DNA from: Mytilus trossulus
Lineage: Eukaryota; Mollusca; Bivalvia; Mytilida; Mytilidae
DNA: 64,000 nucleotides
Assembly (NCBI RefSeq): GCF_036588685.1
Contig: NW_026963296.1
Span: 868,001-932,000, forward strand
Reading direction: 5' to 3'
A program made the position numbers and the translations under genes. Below, piece by piece: positions 11,492-22,645 of this stretch. The stretch's first letter is position 1; the number at the start of each line of letters is the position of its first letter. The notes beneath the pieces were generated by a model. The model searched no databases, was not told the origin of the DNA, and was given only the letters and a program-made list of their open reading frames with translations.

Positions 11492-14400
11492 GTAAGTAAT
11501 AAAGGTTGCTCATGTTTGTACTTATATCTCTACAACTGTTGAATGTCAATCATTTTTAATTGACTTTTCCAGTGAAAAACATAACTCAAGTCTTTTATTA
11601 ATGGTGTAATATTTAGACACAATTACTTTTTTTATTAGAGCGATTTGCTGCAACTGATCTTTGATTTTGTTTTGTTCAAATTATCAAAAATTTATTTAAA
11701 AGCGGTAAAGAGTTTGACATAGTGAGAACAAAAATTGTGAACATTTTGTTGTGTTTTTCTATGTTTTGATGTCATACTCTTGTTTCAAGTGAGGGTAAGG
11801 GTTCGTATTAAAACGTTTGAGTCTGCATTAGTTTCACATTAGTCCATTGTGGGGTCTACTTAGCTTGCTGCTCGGTGTGGGCCAAGGCTTCCGTGTTGAA
11901 GACCTTACTGTGACCTATAATGGTTTACTTTTACATAATGTGACTTTCTTTGGCACTCATATCACATCTTCCTATAAATATATGCAATGTAATGCATTCT
12001 ATTACAATTACCAGTACATGCTTTTATCAAAGAAATGCATTAAATTACAATTAATTTTGCAAAGTAATGCATTTAAATACACATTAAGTTTTGTGAATTA
12101 GACATTTTGAAAACCTACATGAAAGCATAACAGATTCTAGCATATTTATCAACTTAATTGAGTTTTCAAATGATATTTCTGATTATCCAACTGTTTCACA
12201 AAACCTACCAAAGTCAATAGCCTTATTATGTTGTGTTTCATTGTTATAAGATAAACAGTTACCAAAGGTACCTGGATTTTATTTTAGCACGCAAGACGAG
12301 CGTTTCGTCTTCATAGGTGTCATCAGTAACACTCGTATCAAAACATTCATAAGGCCAAACAGTTACAAAGTTGAAGAGCCTTGAGGATCAAAAATTCCAA
12401 AATGTTGTGCAAAATACGGCTAAGGTAATCTATGCTTAGAATAAGAACATCCTTAGTTTTTCAAAAATTTCAAAGTTTTGTAAACAGGAAATTTATAATA
12501 AAAAAAATGACCACCTTATTGAAATTCATGTCAACACCGAAATGTTTACTACTGAGCTGGTGAAACCCTAGCTCGGGGACGAAACATTTCTCATTTTCAC
12601 TAAAGAAATAACAAAAATGAAGTGTGGTACTTATTCCAACTTGATGTTACCTTTACTTTTTTAAATGTACAAAAAAAGACTATTAATTTCATTTTCATCA
12701 TTTCAATCAAAACACTTTACTCAGATACTCTTTACTAATCATATTATAGAGCTTTAGATCTATGACAAAGTGTCAAATTGGTGAAAGATTAATTTTAAAA
12801 CAATTTAATTAGTGGTTTAGGACCCTGTCCAATTATGTGTTATTTAATCATAACAAGGTATTTATTGATATATTGGCAACTATGGAAGACTTTTACAGTA
12901 ATGCTTTTCAAAAATTTTTTTTTAATGTAAATCTATGAAATAAAATAAATAATAAAAAGAACGACATCTGATGTATAGTGTTGTGTTATTAACTCCTGTG
13001 AAGTGAGAAAAATAATTAGAAAATAGAAAATTAATATTCAAATGATTATTTTCTTTAATTAGAGTTAATCAAGAACTATTAATTTCTGTTTTTGTTAAAA
13101 CTAAAACATTGTGTAAAAGATATAAAGTATTTAATAAGAGTTATGCATATAATCCAATTAATGCATGCAATTACATATTTTTTTGCTTTTGTTCTGCATT
13201 TGATACACGTAATGCAAAGTTGCTGCATTACATATTACATGCAATTACTTAGAAAATTTTCATGAATTACAATTACAAATTTGCATTACCCCATGTCTGA
13301 TGCAAACTGTGTGTTGCCTTACTGGTGATGCATTTTGACTTTTGCCGTTGAGTTGCTGTCTCATCGACAAATTCAACTCATCTCATTTCATGCAAATTCA
13401 TAACAATTCATACAGGGTTTCCCCTGGGTCAATTATTTTTTCACCAAACAAACGTGTTTCAAAATAAGAACAAGTATTTAAGTACAAACTTTTATTATCA
13501 GGATTCCGATAACTGTTGGCCGAATCCGTGTCCAGATGGTACAAAGTGTGCGCTGTCCAGAAATAACGGTTATGTATGCCTATTATATGGTAATTGTATT
13601 TATGTATAGATATTTGGTTTTTTTTGGTTTATTTATGGCTGAGAAAAAAATTAATGCATACTGCATCCTATAATGGTATTAGTTTATATAATCAAATCAA
13701 TAATTCTGCTGGTTTCTTTTCGATATTTCAGCTGAGTGTTGCTTATGTAGAAATTAGTTTCGAATATGGTTTCATCTATATGAGAATACATATAATTATG
13801 ATTTAATCATGCATGACTTCAACTAGGTGTATGAAATCATTGATGAAAGATTTTATAGTCTTATCGCACGAAAAAAATACTTTTTTTTTTTTTTTTTGGA
13901 AACAATTCAATGTTGAGTTTGGATCAAATAACGCGCTTCTCTTCTGTTTATGGTATTTTTATGTGGAATCAACTCTGAAGTACAGTTACCGATATTTGAG
14001 TTTGCAATAGTAAACTAATGGGATCTCTTTGGTGCTATCTATCCAATATGTGTTATACTGTAAAACACTTCAAAACCGTATCACTCAAAATAGTGTCATA
14101 TATCATAACAATTAAACAGTACCTCTGTGCCCTTGACTAGATCATAAGTTCATTTTAAATAGGTGATGACATTTTCCGAACCTATAAAAGGACTATAAAT
14201 ATTTTATATATATATTATACGTACACTAATTATACAATTATATATCTCTTTTATGGTATTGATTACCCTTATAACATCAATTATGTTTTTTTTTCTAATT
14301 AAAATATGTCAATTGAGAGCTACAAATTGGATATTTCATACAAGGTTTAATCTTTGCGAGATTCAAATTAGAAACTACTAAGTGATGCACGACTTAAATT

Positions 14401-17400
14401 ATATCATAAAATTTTCCTTGTCATATAAATGAGTGAATTGTATGAATTCCAAATTTAACATTTCGAGAGACTCTACACGATAGGCGTCTCCTAAAATGAA
14501 TGCATCAACCGTCATGCGATCGACAGTTAGTCAAAATCATACGATCTCGAAAAAGACACACTCGCTACAAAAAAATACACAGATCAAATATATTAAGTTG
14601 GTACCAAACACATTGACTGAACTTAATTTGGCTCTTAATTTTTATAAAATATTCACTTTGATCCATGGACAATAATATAACAGTTTCAAAAACAACATGA
14701 ACCATGCATTTTATCGGGAAAAAATGTTGGATATAGAACGTGATTATAAAGGTCAACTAACTTTACAGAGTATCTCCCTGTAATGTTATGTAGCAACATT
14801 AAGGATGTACGCTGTCATGTCTTGGAATTTTTGTAAATTTTTTCGGAATCCTCTGGTTTTATCCATTTGAATGCCTTATATAATTTTGGCCATTGACTCC
14901 CATTTTGTTTTAATTCTTTACATGTGTAATGATAAGCCATCTGTTAAAGTGTTATAAAATTTTAATCGTTTTTTAATTGTTTTTGGGAACTTAAACTTAA
15001 ACTCAATGATAAAGCTATGAAAAGTTAAGAGAAAACATATTCACGCAAATATATCAATGGCTAGTATCTCAAAAACAAGCACATCGACCTGCAAATTTGT
15101 TTAACCTTTTTGTTATTGTTCACCTTATTCACCTATCAATGTATACTAATTTTTTTAAAAGCTACTTTTTTTTAAAACTGAGCAGTGAAGTCCCTTAAGA
15201 TATAAGACAAAAATAACATGTCACTAGTGAGTTGAAACACAAACACATCAGATAATTTTTTTAAAACGAAACAACAATTTAGTAAAGGTTTTATGTAATG
15301 TTCATATACATGTATTATTTTGATAGATCCTGTGCCAAATCCCTGTGAACCAAACCCATGCAATAACGGTGGCATATGCACTGAATCAACGGCTGATACA
15401 TTTAGTTGTGATTGTGATCCGGCTTGGACAGGAGACAGATGTGACGGTAGGATTATTACATTAAAATCATTTTCAATATTAAGAACTCTTCATTCGATAC
15501 TGATTATGTTTGTGAAGCTCCTAACGGCAAGTTAGTTTTGACTGGTCCTTAAGGAGTTTAATAACCCAGTGTATACGTTTTTCAAGCTTCAGATGCAATA
15601 TACATGTAGCTATCTTTTAATAAGAATACCATAATTAATCATTTTATGCTTTCTCATTATATTAAACTGATTTGTGTGCCGTTCTCGTGTGAAGTTTACG
15701 AGGATCGTTTCTAAATTTACGGACACGGTAAACAACATTTCCGTTACAATGAGAATGTGCTATCTCGTTTGAAATAATTCTTCTACAAACTTCAAAACCA
15801 AATCTTTCAAAAAAAAATGTTTTAAAAAATGTTCTTATACATGTATTATCCCTTAGATCCTGTGCCAAATCCATGTGAACCAAACCCATGCAATAACGCT
15901 GGGAGTTGCACTGAATTAACGGCTGCTACATTTAGTTGTAATTGTGATCCGGCTTGGACAGGAGACAGATGTGACGGTAGGATTATTACATTGAAGTCAT
16001 TTGCAATATTGTGTTACTGTTCATTCGATACTAATTATGTTCGTGAAACCAAAAAATGCAAGTAAATTCTGATTGGTCCTTAAGAAGTTTTATAACCCGG
16101 GTTTCAAATCTGTCAAGCTTCAAATGCAACACAGCTTACTCTTAATAAGAATACCATAATCTATCATTTTGTGCTGTAATATTTCATAAAAATGAACCTG
16201 AGTGTTAAACTCGTGTGAAGTTAACCAGGATCGTTTCTTAAATTCCATGCACGGTAAACAACATTTCAGTAACTGTGAGGATGTGCTATCTCGTTTGAAA
16301 TAATTTGTCTACCAACTTCAAAACCACATTTATCAAACAAAAAAGTGAAGGTTTTATGTTATGTTCATAAACATGAATTATTTTAATAGATCCTGTGCCA
16401 AATCCCTGTGAACCAAACCTATGCAATAACGCTGGAAGTTGCACTGAATTAACGGCTGATACATTTAGTTGTGATTGTGATCCGGCTTGGACAGGAGACA
16501 GATGTGACGGTAGGATTATTACATTAAATAGTTATTAAAGGTACCAGGATTATAATTGTGTACCCAATACGCGTGGTTCGTCTACATAAGGCTCATCACT
16601 GACGCTCATATCAAAATATTTATAAAGCCAAAATTCCAAAAAGTGTGTTAAATCATTTGCAAAATTTTATTACTGTTCATTCCATACTAATTATGTTCGT
16701 GTAACTCCAAACAACAAGTACGTTTTAACTAGTCCATACAATTTTTTTTTGCATACTGCAACTAGTTGTGTTTATTTCCTAAGTATAGTAACACAGCTAC
16801 ATTTTGTACAATATCAAATTCATCATGGATCACTTTTCCTATATACAGAGGTTCATTAGGGGATGATAATAAGTTTGAAATTGAATTTACAATTTAAATA
16901 AGCTATATATATATAAACCTATCAATTTTTTAATTAAACAATATAATGTCAATGACAGAAAAAAAATCCATAGTACGCCGCTAGATTAAAACTGACGTGG
17001 AAAGGTAACATATGGCCACCAAAAGCTCTTTTTTTGAGAGCCCAGGTGGTCGTGTGGTCTAGCGGGACGGCTGCAGTGCAGGCGATTTGGTGTCACGATA
17101 TCACAGTAGCATGGGTTCGAATCCCGGCGAGGGAAGAACCAAAAATTTGCGAAAGCAAATTTACAGATCTAACATTGTTGGGTTGATGTTTAGACGAGTT
17201 GTATATATATATATATATATATACCTATCAATGTATTTATTAAACAATATAATGTCAATAACAGAAAAAAAATCCATAGAACCTCGCCCCTTTCCACTTT
17301 CTCAGCCTCATACAAACAAGCTTATATTTTTCTGACATTGACCTGATATTGTAAATATATCCCAGGTTTTACTTTTGTCACGTGTCAGATGCAACACGGC

Positions 17401-20400
17401 TTTATAAGAATACCATAATCTATCATTTTATGCTGTCATATTTCATTATAATGGATCTAGACAAAATTTCAAGTCATACCATAGTGAAGTCATTGATGAT
17501 ATAAACCTTAATTGTCTGTAAATAATTATTTTATTTTTCATTCTTTTTTCTAGCTTGCCATAAAATGAGTTTTCCCTTTACTGTTTATATCTATTCAATT
17601 CGCTTTCTATGATTTTTCAAGATATTTTACCGTGCTAAAGTCAGTTTTAAAAACAAAAAAGTCTTCTTTTCATTCTGTTTGTACTGTTCAAAATATCATA
17701 CGAACTTAGAATAGCGATTGAAAATTTATGCTTTTCCTACGCTGTGTCCGATTGTTGTCATATTGACGTAAAGCGTATATTTATTTCTCGATTTATCCTT
17801 TTTCTGACATATTAGTTATTTCTACTTAATTAATGTATAGTTTATTTGATCTAAGTTCTTCATTGGTCGAAATTTCTTGCTTTCATCTGTCGATTACGAT
17901 TGTAACGTCATGAAAACAGCAATTATGTCTGATGACGTCACGTATAAAGATCTTTTGGCAGGTCGTTCGTAAAGAAGGATTACGATTGTCTGCGTATCGT
18001 TCAATAATCATTAGAGAAACAGATTCCTCCACCACATCTTGTGCAATACGATATTTATCCACTCTCGACAGTTAAACTTTAAATATGTAATACGCTCGGT
18101 CAGAATTGCATTTTAAAGTTAAAAAATGTAACTGTTTCGAGTCAACCGTCAAGTGGATATATATCGTAGCACACTCATTGCAGTGAAAACACTGAATATT
18201 TTCACACAAGACTTTTCAATAAATATAATTACTATCGTTGGATAATCACTGAACCTTGTCCTTATTAACCCTGCGCTTAATATGGAATTAAGGTGTTCAT
18301 TCTGTTCGTCTCTTTGAAATATTCGGTTAACATCTGATTGTCTAATTCCCTGATTGTTTGGTAATAGTGTTGTATTTCATTGTTCGACAATCTCATTTTT
18401 TATTGTTTCATTAGTATCTTCCTATCTGTCATATTTCAGAATTCATATCTGAATGTTCACTTGGTGGAGGAACATGTGGCAAGCTTGCTAGTTGCGGTGG
18501 ACCCCATAGCACTGGCGGCTGCAGTCATAGTTTAAATTATGTTTGTTGTTTTGACGAGGTAACTATACATGTGTGTGCGACATCTTTCAATCATATTGTA
18601 GACTTAATGATATAATCGAAACAAAATAATCAGTTCCAATTTTATTGCAGCTAAGTGACAATTAAAATTGATGTCATCAATTCAAACCGTATTCACAAAA
18701 TGCTGATTACCACCAAAAGGAACATAAAGTTAGGTAAAAATCACACGTTTCTTCACCAGCCCAGTATAAATTTCCTGTTTACAAAACTTTGATTTTTTCT
18801 AAAAACTAATGATTTTCTTATCCCAGGCATCGATCATCTTAGCCGTATTTGGCGCAACTTTTTCAACATTTGGGTCCTCAATGCTCTTCGACATATCCTC
18901 TTTGATTTTAGTGTCACTGATGACTCTTATGTAGACGAAACGCGCGTCTGACGAATTAAATTATAATCTGGTATCTTTAATAACTTTACACTAAATATAT
19001 CTCGACTTATCATCACTTGCCACAATTACATTCGAAATCTGAAGTTAATGTTTTATGAGTGTCGTCATTTTAAAATAAACGATTTGGAAAGGTTGTTTTA
19101 AACAAACATGACGATTAAAAAATCATTAAAATGGATCATCAAATTTTAACAAAAATAACGGAAATAAATTCACATCGCTTTTATGTTTATTTTTTGTCAA
19201 ATGGATAATTATTCATTTCAAAACTTATTTCCTATGTGAGTGGTTTTAAAATGTCAAATGTCTTACTAACATTACAAAGTTGATCCATTATACTCAAATA
19301 TAGCTTTTGGAACAATTTCCCACATCAAAACCTCCATATAAACGTTTAAAAGAGGGACGAAAGATACCAAAGGGACAGGCAAACTCATAAATCTAAAACA
19401 AACTGACAACGCCATGGCTAAAAATGAAAAACACAAACAGAAAAACTGCAGTACACATGACACGACATAGAAAACTAAAGAATAAACAACACGAACCCCA
19501 CCAAAAACTAGGGGTGATCTCAGGTGCTCCGGAAGGGTAAGCAGAAACTTTTCCACATGCGGCACCCGTCGTGTTGATTATGTGATTACAAATCCGGTAA
19601 ATAGTCTAATTCGGTAGGTCAAATTCATGAAAGGGAAGGAGATTGTAGTTACGACGTAAGGGACATATCCGATATTATTTGTGTAACGGTTATTCCATAA
19701 CGGTCAACCAACTCGTGATGGCGTCAACTCGGGATGATTTCAACTTCACCATTTGGAACTCTTGGTTTAATAGTTTCTTTGTGAGCAGTAACCCTCTATC
19801 AAGAAAATCATGATAAGAAATGCAAGCACAGGAATATCGTACCAATTGGGAGATATATACCCCGTATGCAAGTGCTGCTGGAATGTTGCTACTTAGAAAT
19901 GGAAAGTTCACAATTGGAAGGCTGAAATCATCTCTTTTGTCGTAAAGTTTTGTCTTCAACCGACCCTTGTTGTCAATTTCTAGATGTAAGTCAAGATATG
20001 AAGCCGACTTAACTGTATCTGTAGTATCCTTTATCTCCAATTCGATGGGATAGATGCGTTCCACATAGTCATCAAATTTTGAATTTTAACCTTTATACGG
20101 AGTTCTATACAAATGTGATATGTTTATGTTGATTCATAAAAACTGGATCATTATTATAAGATCTACAAGGAATTTTTTAAAAACAAAATTCTAAAATTGA
20201 TCCCTAAAAAAAAGGGTAAACGATACCAGAGGGTCAGTCAAAGTCATAAATCGAAAATAAACTGACCACGTCGTGGCTAAAAATGAAAAAAACAAACAGA
20301 CATATAATGATAATGGTTATTAAAAGTGTCAAATATATAACTAATACCTAAAATATAGCTTTTGAAACAAATTCCTACATCAAAATCTCAATATAAACGT

Positions 20401-20784
20401 TAAAACTTTATACGAAGCTCTATACAAATGTGATATGTTTATGTTCATTCATAACACACTGAATCATTATTATTTCGTTTGCAGTCATATGGCAGGGATG
20501 GGGTGTGGCCTGGATACTACGTACATAATGGTGTTCAATACCCCTGGTCGATGTCAATACAGTTTGATGCAAATTCAATAACCGGAGGCGGATCCGATAG
20601 TGTTGGCACATTTACAATAAACGGATCTTGGAATCCATTGTCTAAGGATATAAATTTTGTGAAAGGTTATACTTCTCATACTGTATCTTACACTGGTCAA
20701 GTAACAGCCAATGTTTGTACATTGTATGGTCAGTATCAAGTAGGAAGTACGACTGGGGCTTTTAACAAGACAATTTGTACTTGA
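11180..20784 (+). CDS. Secreted PAN/EGF protein, seven coding exons, 392 aa
   Basis: Coding exons are 11180-11491, 13502-13589, 15327-15446, 15857-15976, 16390-16509, 18440-18558 and 20485-20784, with TGA at the end. Each intron is GT-AG and the phases fit throughout (0, 1, 1, 1, 1, 0), giving 393 codons. The order is a hydrophobic signal segment (about residues 9-25), a PAN/apple-like domain, a short NPC-containing Cys module, three near-identical 40-residue EGF domains, a six-Cys clip-like module, and a C-terminal domain of about 99 residues rich in alternating beta-type sequence. PAN and EGF domains usually mediate protein or carbohydrate binding outside the cell, so a secreted recognition, matrix or adhesion role is inferred. 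Earlier non-coding exons could exist. The introns are full of transposon remnants. I do not recognise a named orthologue. Confidence 0.82.
11846..11978 (+). repeat. PLE 3' tail fragment, type D-like, in intron 1
   Basis: The block containing CCGTGTTGAAGACCTTACTG and ACCTATAATGGTTTACTTTT is the inverse of the tail fragment at 41402-41600 and a relative of the PLE tail at 30940-31087. The hAT-type miniature element begins directly after it. Confidence 0.55.
11985..13299. mobile_element. Decayed hAT-type non-autonomous element in intron 1
   Basis: The right end, ATTACCCCATGTCTG at 13285-13299, is identical to the last 15 bases of the autonomous hAT element (39532-39546). Next to both ends lie many short subterminal repeats of the types TAATGCATT and ATTACAATTAC (11990-12080 and 13140-13290), laid out like the ATCGATTAC repeats of the autonomous element. 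The left terminal 15-20 bp are missing and no 8-bp TSD is found. A hammerhead repeat (12240-12620) is nested inside. Confidence 0.55.
12240..12620 (-). repeat. Hammerhead-ribozyme repeat, copy 2
   Basis: Read on the minus strand, the motif at 12287-12336 keeps CUGAUGA, GAAA and the GUC cleavage triplet, but stem II and stem I have lost several pairs. The unit extends to about 12620 and includes a second conserved block (GCTGGTGAAACCC, GGGGACGAAACATTTC) also seen, inverted, at 58440-58500. Confidence 0.6.
13502..13589 (+). CDS. Exon 2: short Cys-rich module
   Basis: Acceptor TTTATTATCAG precedes a 29-codon stretch DSDNCWPNPCPDGTKCALSR and a final YVCLLY, then donor GTAATT in phase 1. The spacing C-x3-(N)PC-x5-C with YVC resembles the first part of an EGF-like fold with a reduced cysteine set. 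Confidence 0.7.
13590..15326. other. Intron 2, no feature beyond a poly-T run
   Basis: No exon, repeat pair or transposon end was found except a T-run near 13880-13898 and a weak resemblance of 14210-14410 to 62870-63070 (shared GGTATTGATT and AATTGGATATT words). Confidence 0.35.
15327..15446 (+). CDS. Exon 3: EGF domain 1
   Basis: A 40-codon symmetric phase 1-1 exon with the six-Cys EGF pattern: PNPCEPNPCNNGGICTE, FSCDCDPAWTGDRCD. It keeps the GG of the second loop and the aromatic-Gly spacing before the last Cys. Confidence 0.85.
15662..15815 (-). mobile_element. PLE reverse-transcriptase relic in duplicated intron (copy 1)
   Basis: On the minus strand this reads IAHSHCNGNVVYRVRKFRND, the same region as IAHPHFYGNVVNHARKFRND in the PLE at 29560-31087. 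It is a short dead fragment, repeated at 16196-16345 as part of the exon duplication. Confidence 0.7.
15857..15976 (+). CDS. Exon 4: EGF domain 2
   Basis: The same 120-nt phase 1-1 exon with NNAGSCTELTAATFSCNC in the middle; all six cysteines are kept. Very close to exon 5, indicating recent duplication or gene conversion. Confidence 0.85.
16196..16345 (-). mobile_element. PLE relic in duplicated intron (copy 2)
   Basis: Aligns with 15662-15815 over its length with scattered differences, and sits at the same place relative to the next EGF exon. Confidence 0.65.
16390..16509 (+). CDS. Exon 5: EGF domain 3
   Basis: The 120-nt phase 1-1 exon again; the only notable coding change is Pro to Leu before the third Cys (PNLCNNAGSC). 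Cysteines are intact, with acceptor TTTTAATAG and donor GTAGG. Confidence 0.85.
16528..16650 (-). repeat. Hammerhead-ribozyme repeat, copy 3 (fragment)
   Basis: An insertion of about 120 bp that interrupts the duplicated intron sequence shared with the two earlier EGF units. The motif at 16562-16607 has a mutated core (GUGAUGA, GAAC, GUA), so it is inactive. Confidence 0.6.
16917..17278 (+). mobile_element. tRNA-derived SINE flanked by 56-bp direct repeats
   Basis: The SINE proper is about 16973-17222. Its tRNA-like part has an A-box region (GTGTGGTCTAGCG, 17050-17062) and a canonical B box GGTTCGAATCC (17114-17124). It ends in a TA microsatellite (about 17197-17222). Flanking copies of a 56-bp sequence (16917-16972 and 17223-17278) differ at only about five positions. 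The spacing between boxes and a long variable arm suggest a class II tRNA ancestor (Leu or Ser type), which is an inference. The insertion lies inside intron 5 of the PAN-EGF gene. Confidence 0.75.
17280..18439. other. Rest of intron 5
   Basis: 17370-17460 continues the third EGF-intron unit. The remainder has no visible exon or repeat. A fourth EGF exon was looked for and not found. Confidence 0.4.
18440..18558 (+). CDS. Exon 6: six-cysteine clip-like module
   Basis: Acceptor ATATTTCAG, phase 1 in and phase 0 out. The module reads ECSLGGGTCGKLASCGG and then GGCSHSLNYVCCFDE, i.e. C-x6-C-x5-C-x8-C-x7-CC. That spacing resembles small disulfide modules (clip-like) in secreted invertebrate proteins. 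The assignment rests on cysteine spacing only. Confidence 0.75.
18700..18985 (+). repeat. Hammerhead-ribozyme repeat, copy 4 (best preserved unit)
   Basis: Contains the ribozyme at 18911-18953 plus an upstream body shared with the other copies (TTCACCAGCCCAGTA, CCTGTTTACAAAACTTTGA, GGGTCCTCAATGCTCTTC). Lies in intron 6 of the PAN-EGF gene, sense orientation. Confidence 0.65.
18911..18953 (+). ncRNA. Type I hammerhead ribozyme motif
   Basis: The core CUGAUGA is at 18917-18923, GAAA at 18937-18940 and the cleavage triplet GUC at 18946-18948, with predicted cleavage after 18948. Stem I is UGUCA with UGACG. Stem III is the minimal AC/GU pair closing a GCGC loop. Stem II is CUCU with AGAC around a UAUGU loop. 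Its first pair (10.1-11.1) is C-C instead of the G-C that other copies have, so activity may be reduced. Very short stem III hammerheads are known from PLEs and small retrozyme-type elements of animals. Confidence 0.65.
19349..20064 (-). mobile_element. Penelope-like element fragment with 3' tail type B, in intron 6
   Basis: The minus-strand frame 20064-19690 encodes a late RT segment: YLDLHLEIDNKGRLKTKLYD, KRDDFSLPIVNFPF, and YGVYISQLVRYS. Downstream on the same strand the sequence continues into the non-coding tail 19689-19349. That tail is the dispersed repeat found alone at 7786-7985, 25133-25262, 34895-35050 and 51830-51955. This copy therefore identifies the type B repeat as a PLE 3' end. 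The RT is 5'-truncated, and the region with the catalytic YxDD is absent. Confidence 0.75.
20075..20476. repeat. Local duplication in intron 6 with a type B tail piece
   Basis: 20084-20160 and 20400-20476 are direct repeats (CTATACAAATGTGATATGTT in both). 19285-19348 matches 20340-20403 (ATATAGCTTTTG). Between them, 20213-20310 is a short type B tail fragment. This suggests a small tandem duplication around a retroelement insertion. Confidence 0.5.
20485..20784 (+). CDS. Exon 7: C-terminal beta-rich domain
   Basis: Acceptor TTTCGTTTGCAG, then 99 codons and TGA. The sequence has repeated short beta-like segments (GVWPGYYVHNGVQYPW, SMSIQFD, GSDSVGTFTINGSW, HTVSYTGQV, TLYGQYQVGSTTGAF) with conserved-looking Gly and aromatic residues and only two Cys. 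A small beta-barrel (calycin-like) is my guess. I do not know the family name. Confidence 0.75.
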   Translation, partial: SYGRDGVWPGYYVHNGVQYPWSMSIQFDANSITGGGSDSVGTFTINGSWNPLSKDINFVKGYTSHTVSYTGQVTANVCTLYGQYQVGSTTGAFNKTICT

Positions 20785-21264
20785 ACGTTTTCAATTACTG
20801 TTTAATTCTATTTGCTAATATTTAGCTTATCACATGTGTTTTATCATTTGATTTTGAAATCTGAGTACGTTAAGGTATGAATTTTTAATTGATGTACATA
20901 TTCACATCGTACATATTACATGTTTATTTAGGAAAAAGAGTTAGGAAATAGCATATATGTAGATTTAAGTTTGACATTTCTCCCCTAACCGTTCTATCAA
21001 TACGTTTTTTTTTTTATTTCTTTCTTCCAAACTAAGATAATTAAAATTTACGTTTAAGAGTAGGTGTCACATTTTTTTCAGCTTACTAAAGGAATCTTGC
21101 ACGAATGGTGACATTTGTAGATTAGAAACTGTTCAATATATACCTATTTTGTAGCACCAGTGTTTATCCTTGGTATTGAGCAACCTCATTTTTTTGTATA
21201 GTGAAGTTTCATCATTAGTAGTATACGAATGATTTTTTTTTTAAGTCAGACCTAGGGGCTTTAT
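20785..21264. other. 3' flank of the PAN-EGF gene
   Basis: Presumed 3'UTR and downstream sequence. No clear AATAAA signal close to the stop was seen; no other feature. Confidence 0.3.
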
Positions 21265-21500
21265 GTTTTTTGTCCGGCCTATGCGTCCGTTCCTCCGTTC
21301 GTTCGCCTATCCTACTTCAGGTTAAAGAGATCGTTAAGGTCTTAGGTCAAGGTAGTTTTTGATGAAGTTGAATTACAATCAACTTAAAACTTTGTACACA
21401 TGTTCCTATTGATATGATCCTTCTAATTTTAATTCCAAATTAAAGTTTGTACCCCAATTTCATGGTACACTCAGTATAAAAACGATTGATCAAGTGAGGT
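21265..21500 (+). repeat. Putative mollusc-wide dispersed repeat
   Basis: Contains CCGTTCGTTCGCCTATCC followed by CAGGTTAAAG, GGTAGTTTTTGATGAAGTTG and AACTTTGTACACATGTTCC. From memory this wording recurs widely in bivalve and gastropod sequence. There is only one copy here, so the repeat nature cannot be shown from the window. Confidence 0.4.
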
Positions 21501-22645
21501 ATCAATGTACTATGGACATATTCTTTTTTACAATTGTATAACTGTCTTTTATTATACTTTTGTTGTAAAGATTTATATCGTTACTATTTATTTCATGTTT
21601 TTCTACTGAACAATTATCATGAATAATGTATGATATAACATATAAAGTGTCGTGCATATACCTTAAATATGTGTTAAAGACTTAATGGCCTGTCGCAGAC
21701 ACTATAGATTTCAAACTTCGATAAAACGATATGAAAGCAGCATTCAAGCAACAGATGTGACAAACCTCGTTTTTAATGTGTACGTGAAAATACGTTAACC
21801 CACTTCTTACATCGACAAGATGGATCATATATCTTTGATGTGTTCATTTGGGTTCCGTATTGGATTTCCCTATTTGGGTATATATGATGTAGACAGCTTC
21901 ATTTCGTAGATCTCTAATAATTTTTGTGCGATTAACTGTACGACAAACATACTTAGAGGAAATGATTGGTTTAACCTCGGGTTTAGCTCATAATTACGAC
22001 ATATCGTCTTGTAATGAATAACCGCGTCAATTCATGGATATATGATAAATAACGAAGGGCTATGGCAATCCATTAATGACATCAAATCGGTACATGCACA
22101 GCAAAAAAAAAAACACACAAAAAGCAAAATACCGGATACAATTTAATGTCTGAGTGTCATCTCACAATCATAGTGAGGCAATCTTTTTTTCAGAAAAATC
22201 GGTTTCTTTTGTAATCCAAATAATTTTAGTTGATTTTGTATTCCTGTTTTTTTATGTTACCTAAAAAACCACAACATTGTACACCTTTATTTTACACATT
22301 ACTCTTTGTTTGGAATGTCGTGTATAAAACATATATGCTCAAACAAAAGTTGATTAATACAAGTCTTATAGTAGAACAACCCATATGCTCGTTTTTACTG
22401 CATAATTTTTTTCAATGTCGTCAGAATCAAAACAGTAATAGTTTATAAAGTGTTTTTCATAGACCTTAAATATTTTAAATACTTGATGGCCTCTCGCAGA
22501 CTATACAGCTTTCAAACACTGATAAAACGACACGAAAGCAGCATTCAAGAAACAGACGTGACATACTTTATGTGTAATTTGTACGTGAAAATACTTCAAC
22601 CCACTTCTGACATCCAAGAGATGGATCCTGGTATCTATGATGTAT

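Larger units (their letters stand above)
15270..16530 (+). repeat. Tandem triplication carrying EGF exons
   Basis: Three successive units of about 530 bp each contain an acceptor, a 120-nt EGF exon, the same donor (GTAGGATTATTACATT) and similar intron sequence. Units one and two also carry the same antisense PLE relic. The third unit continues after insertions and its alignable intron ends near 17460, where the PLE relic would begin. Confidence 0.85.

Noticed and set aside
17370..18439. Fourth EGF exon
   Set aside because: The duplicated intron sequence stops near 17460 and no six-Cys frame with splice sites follows.
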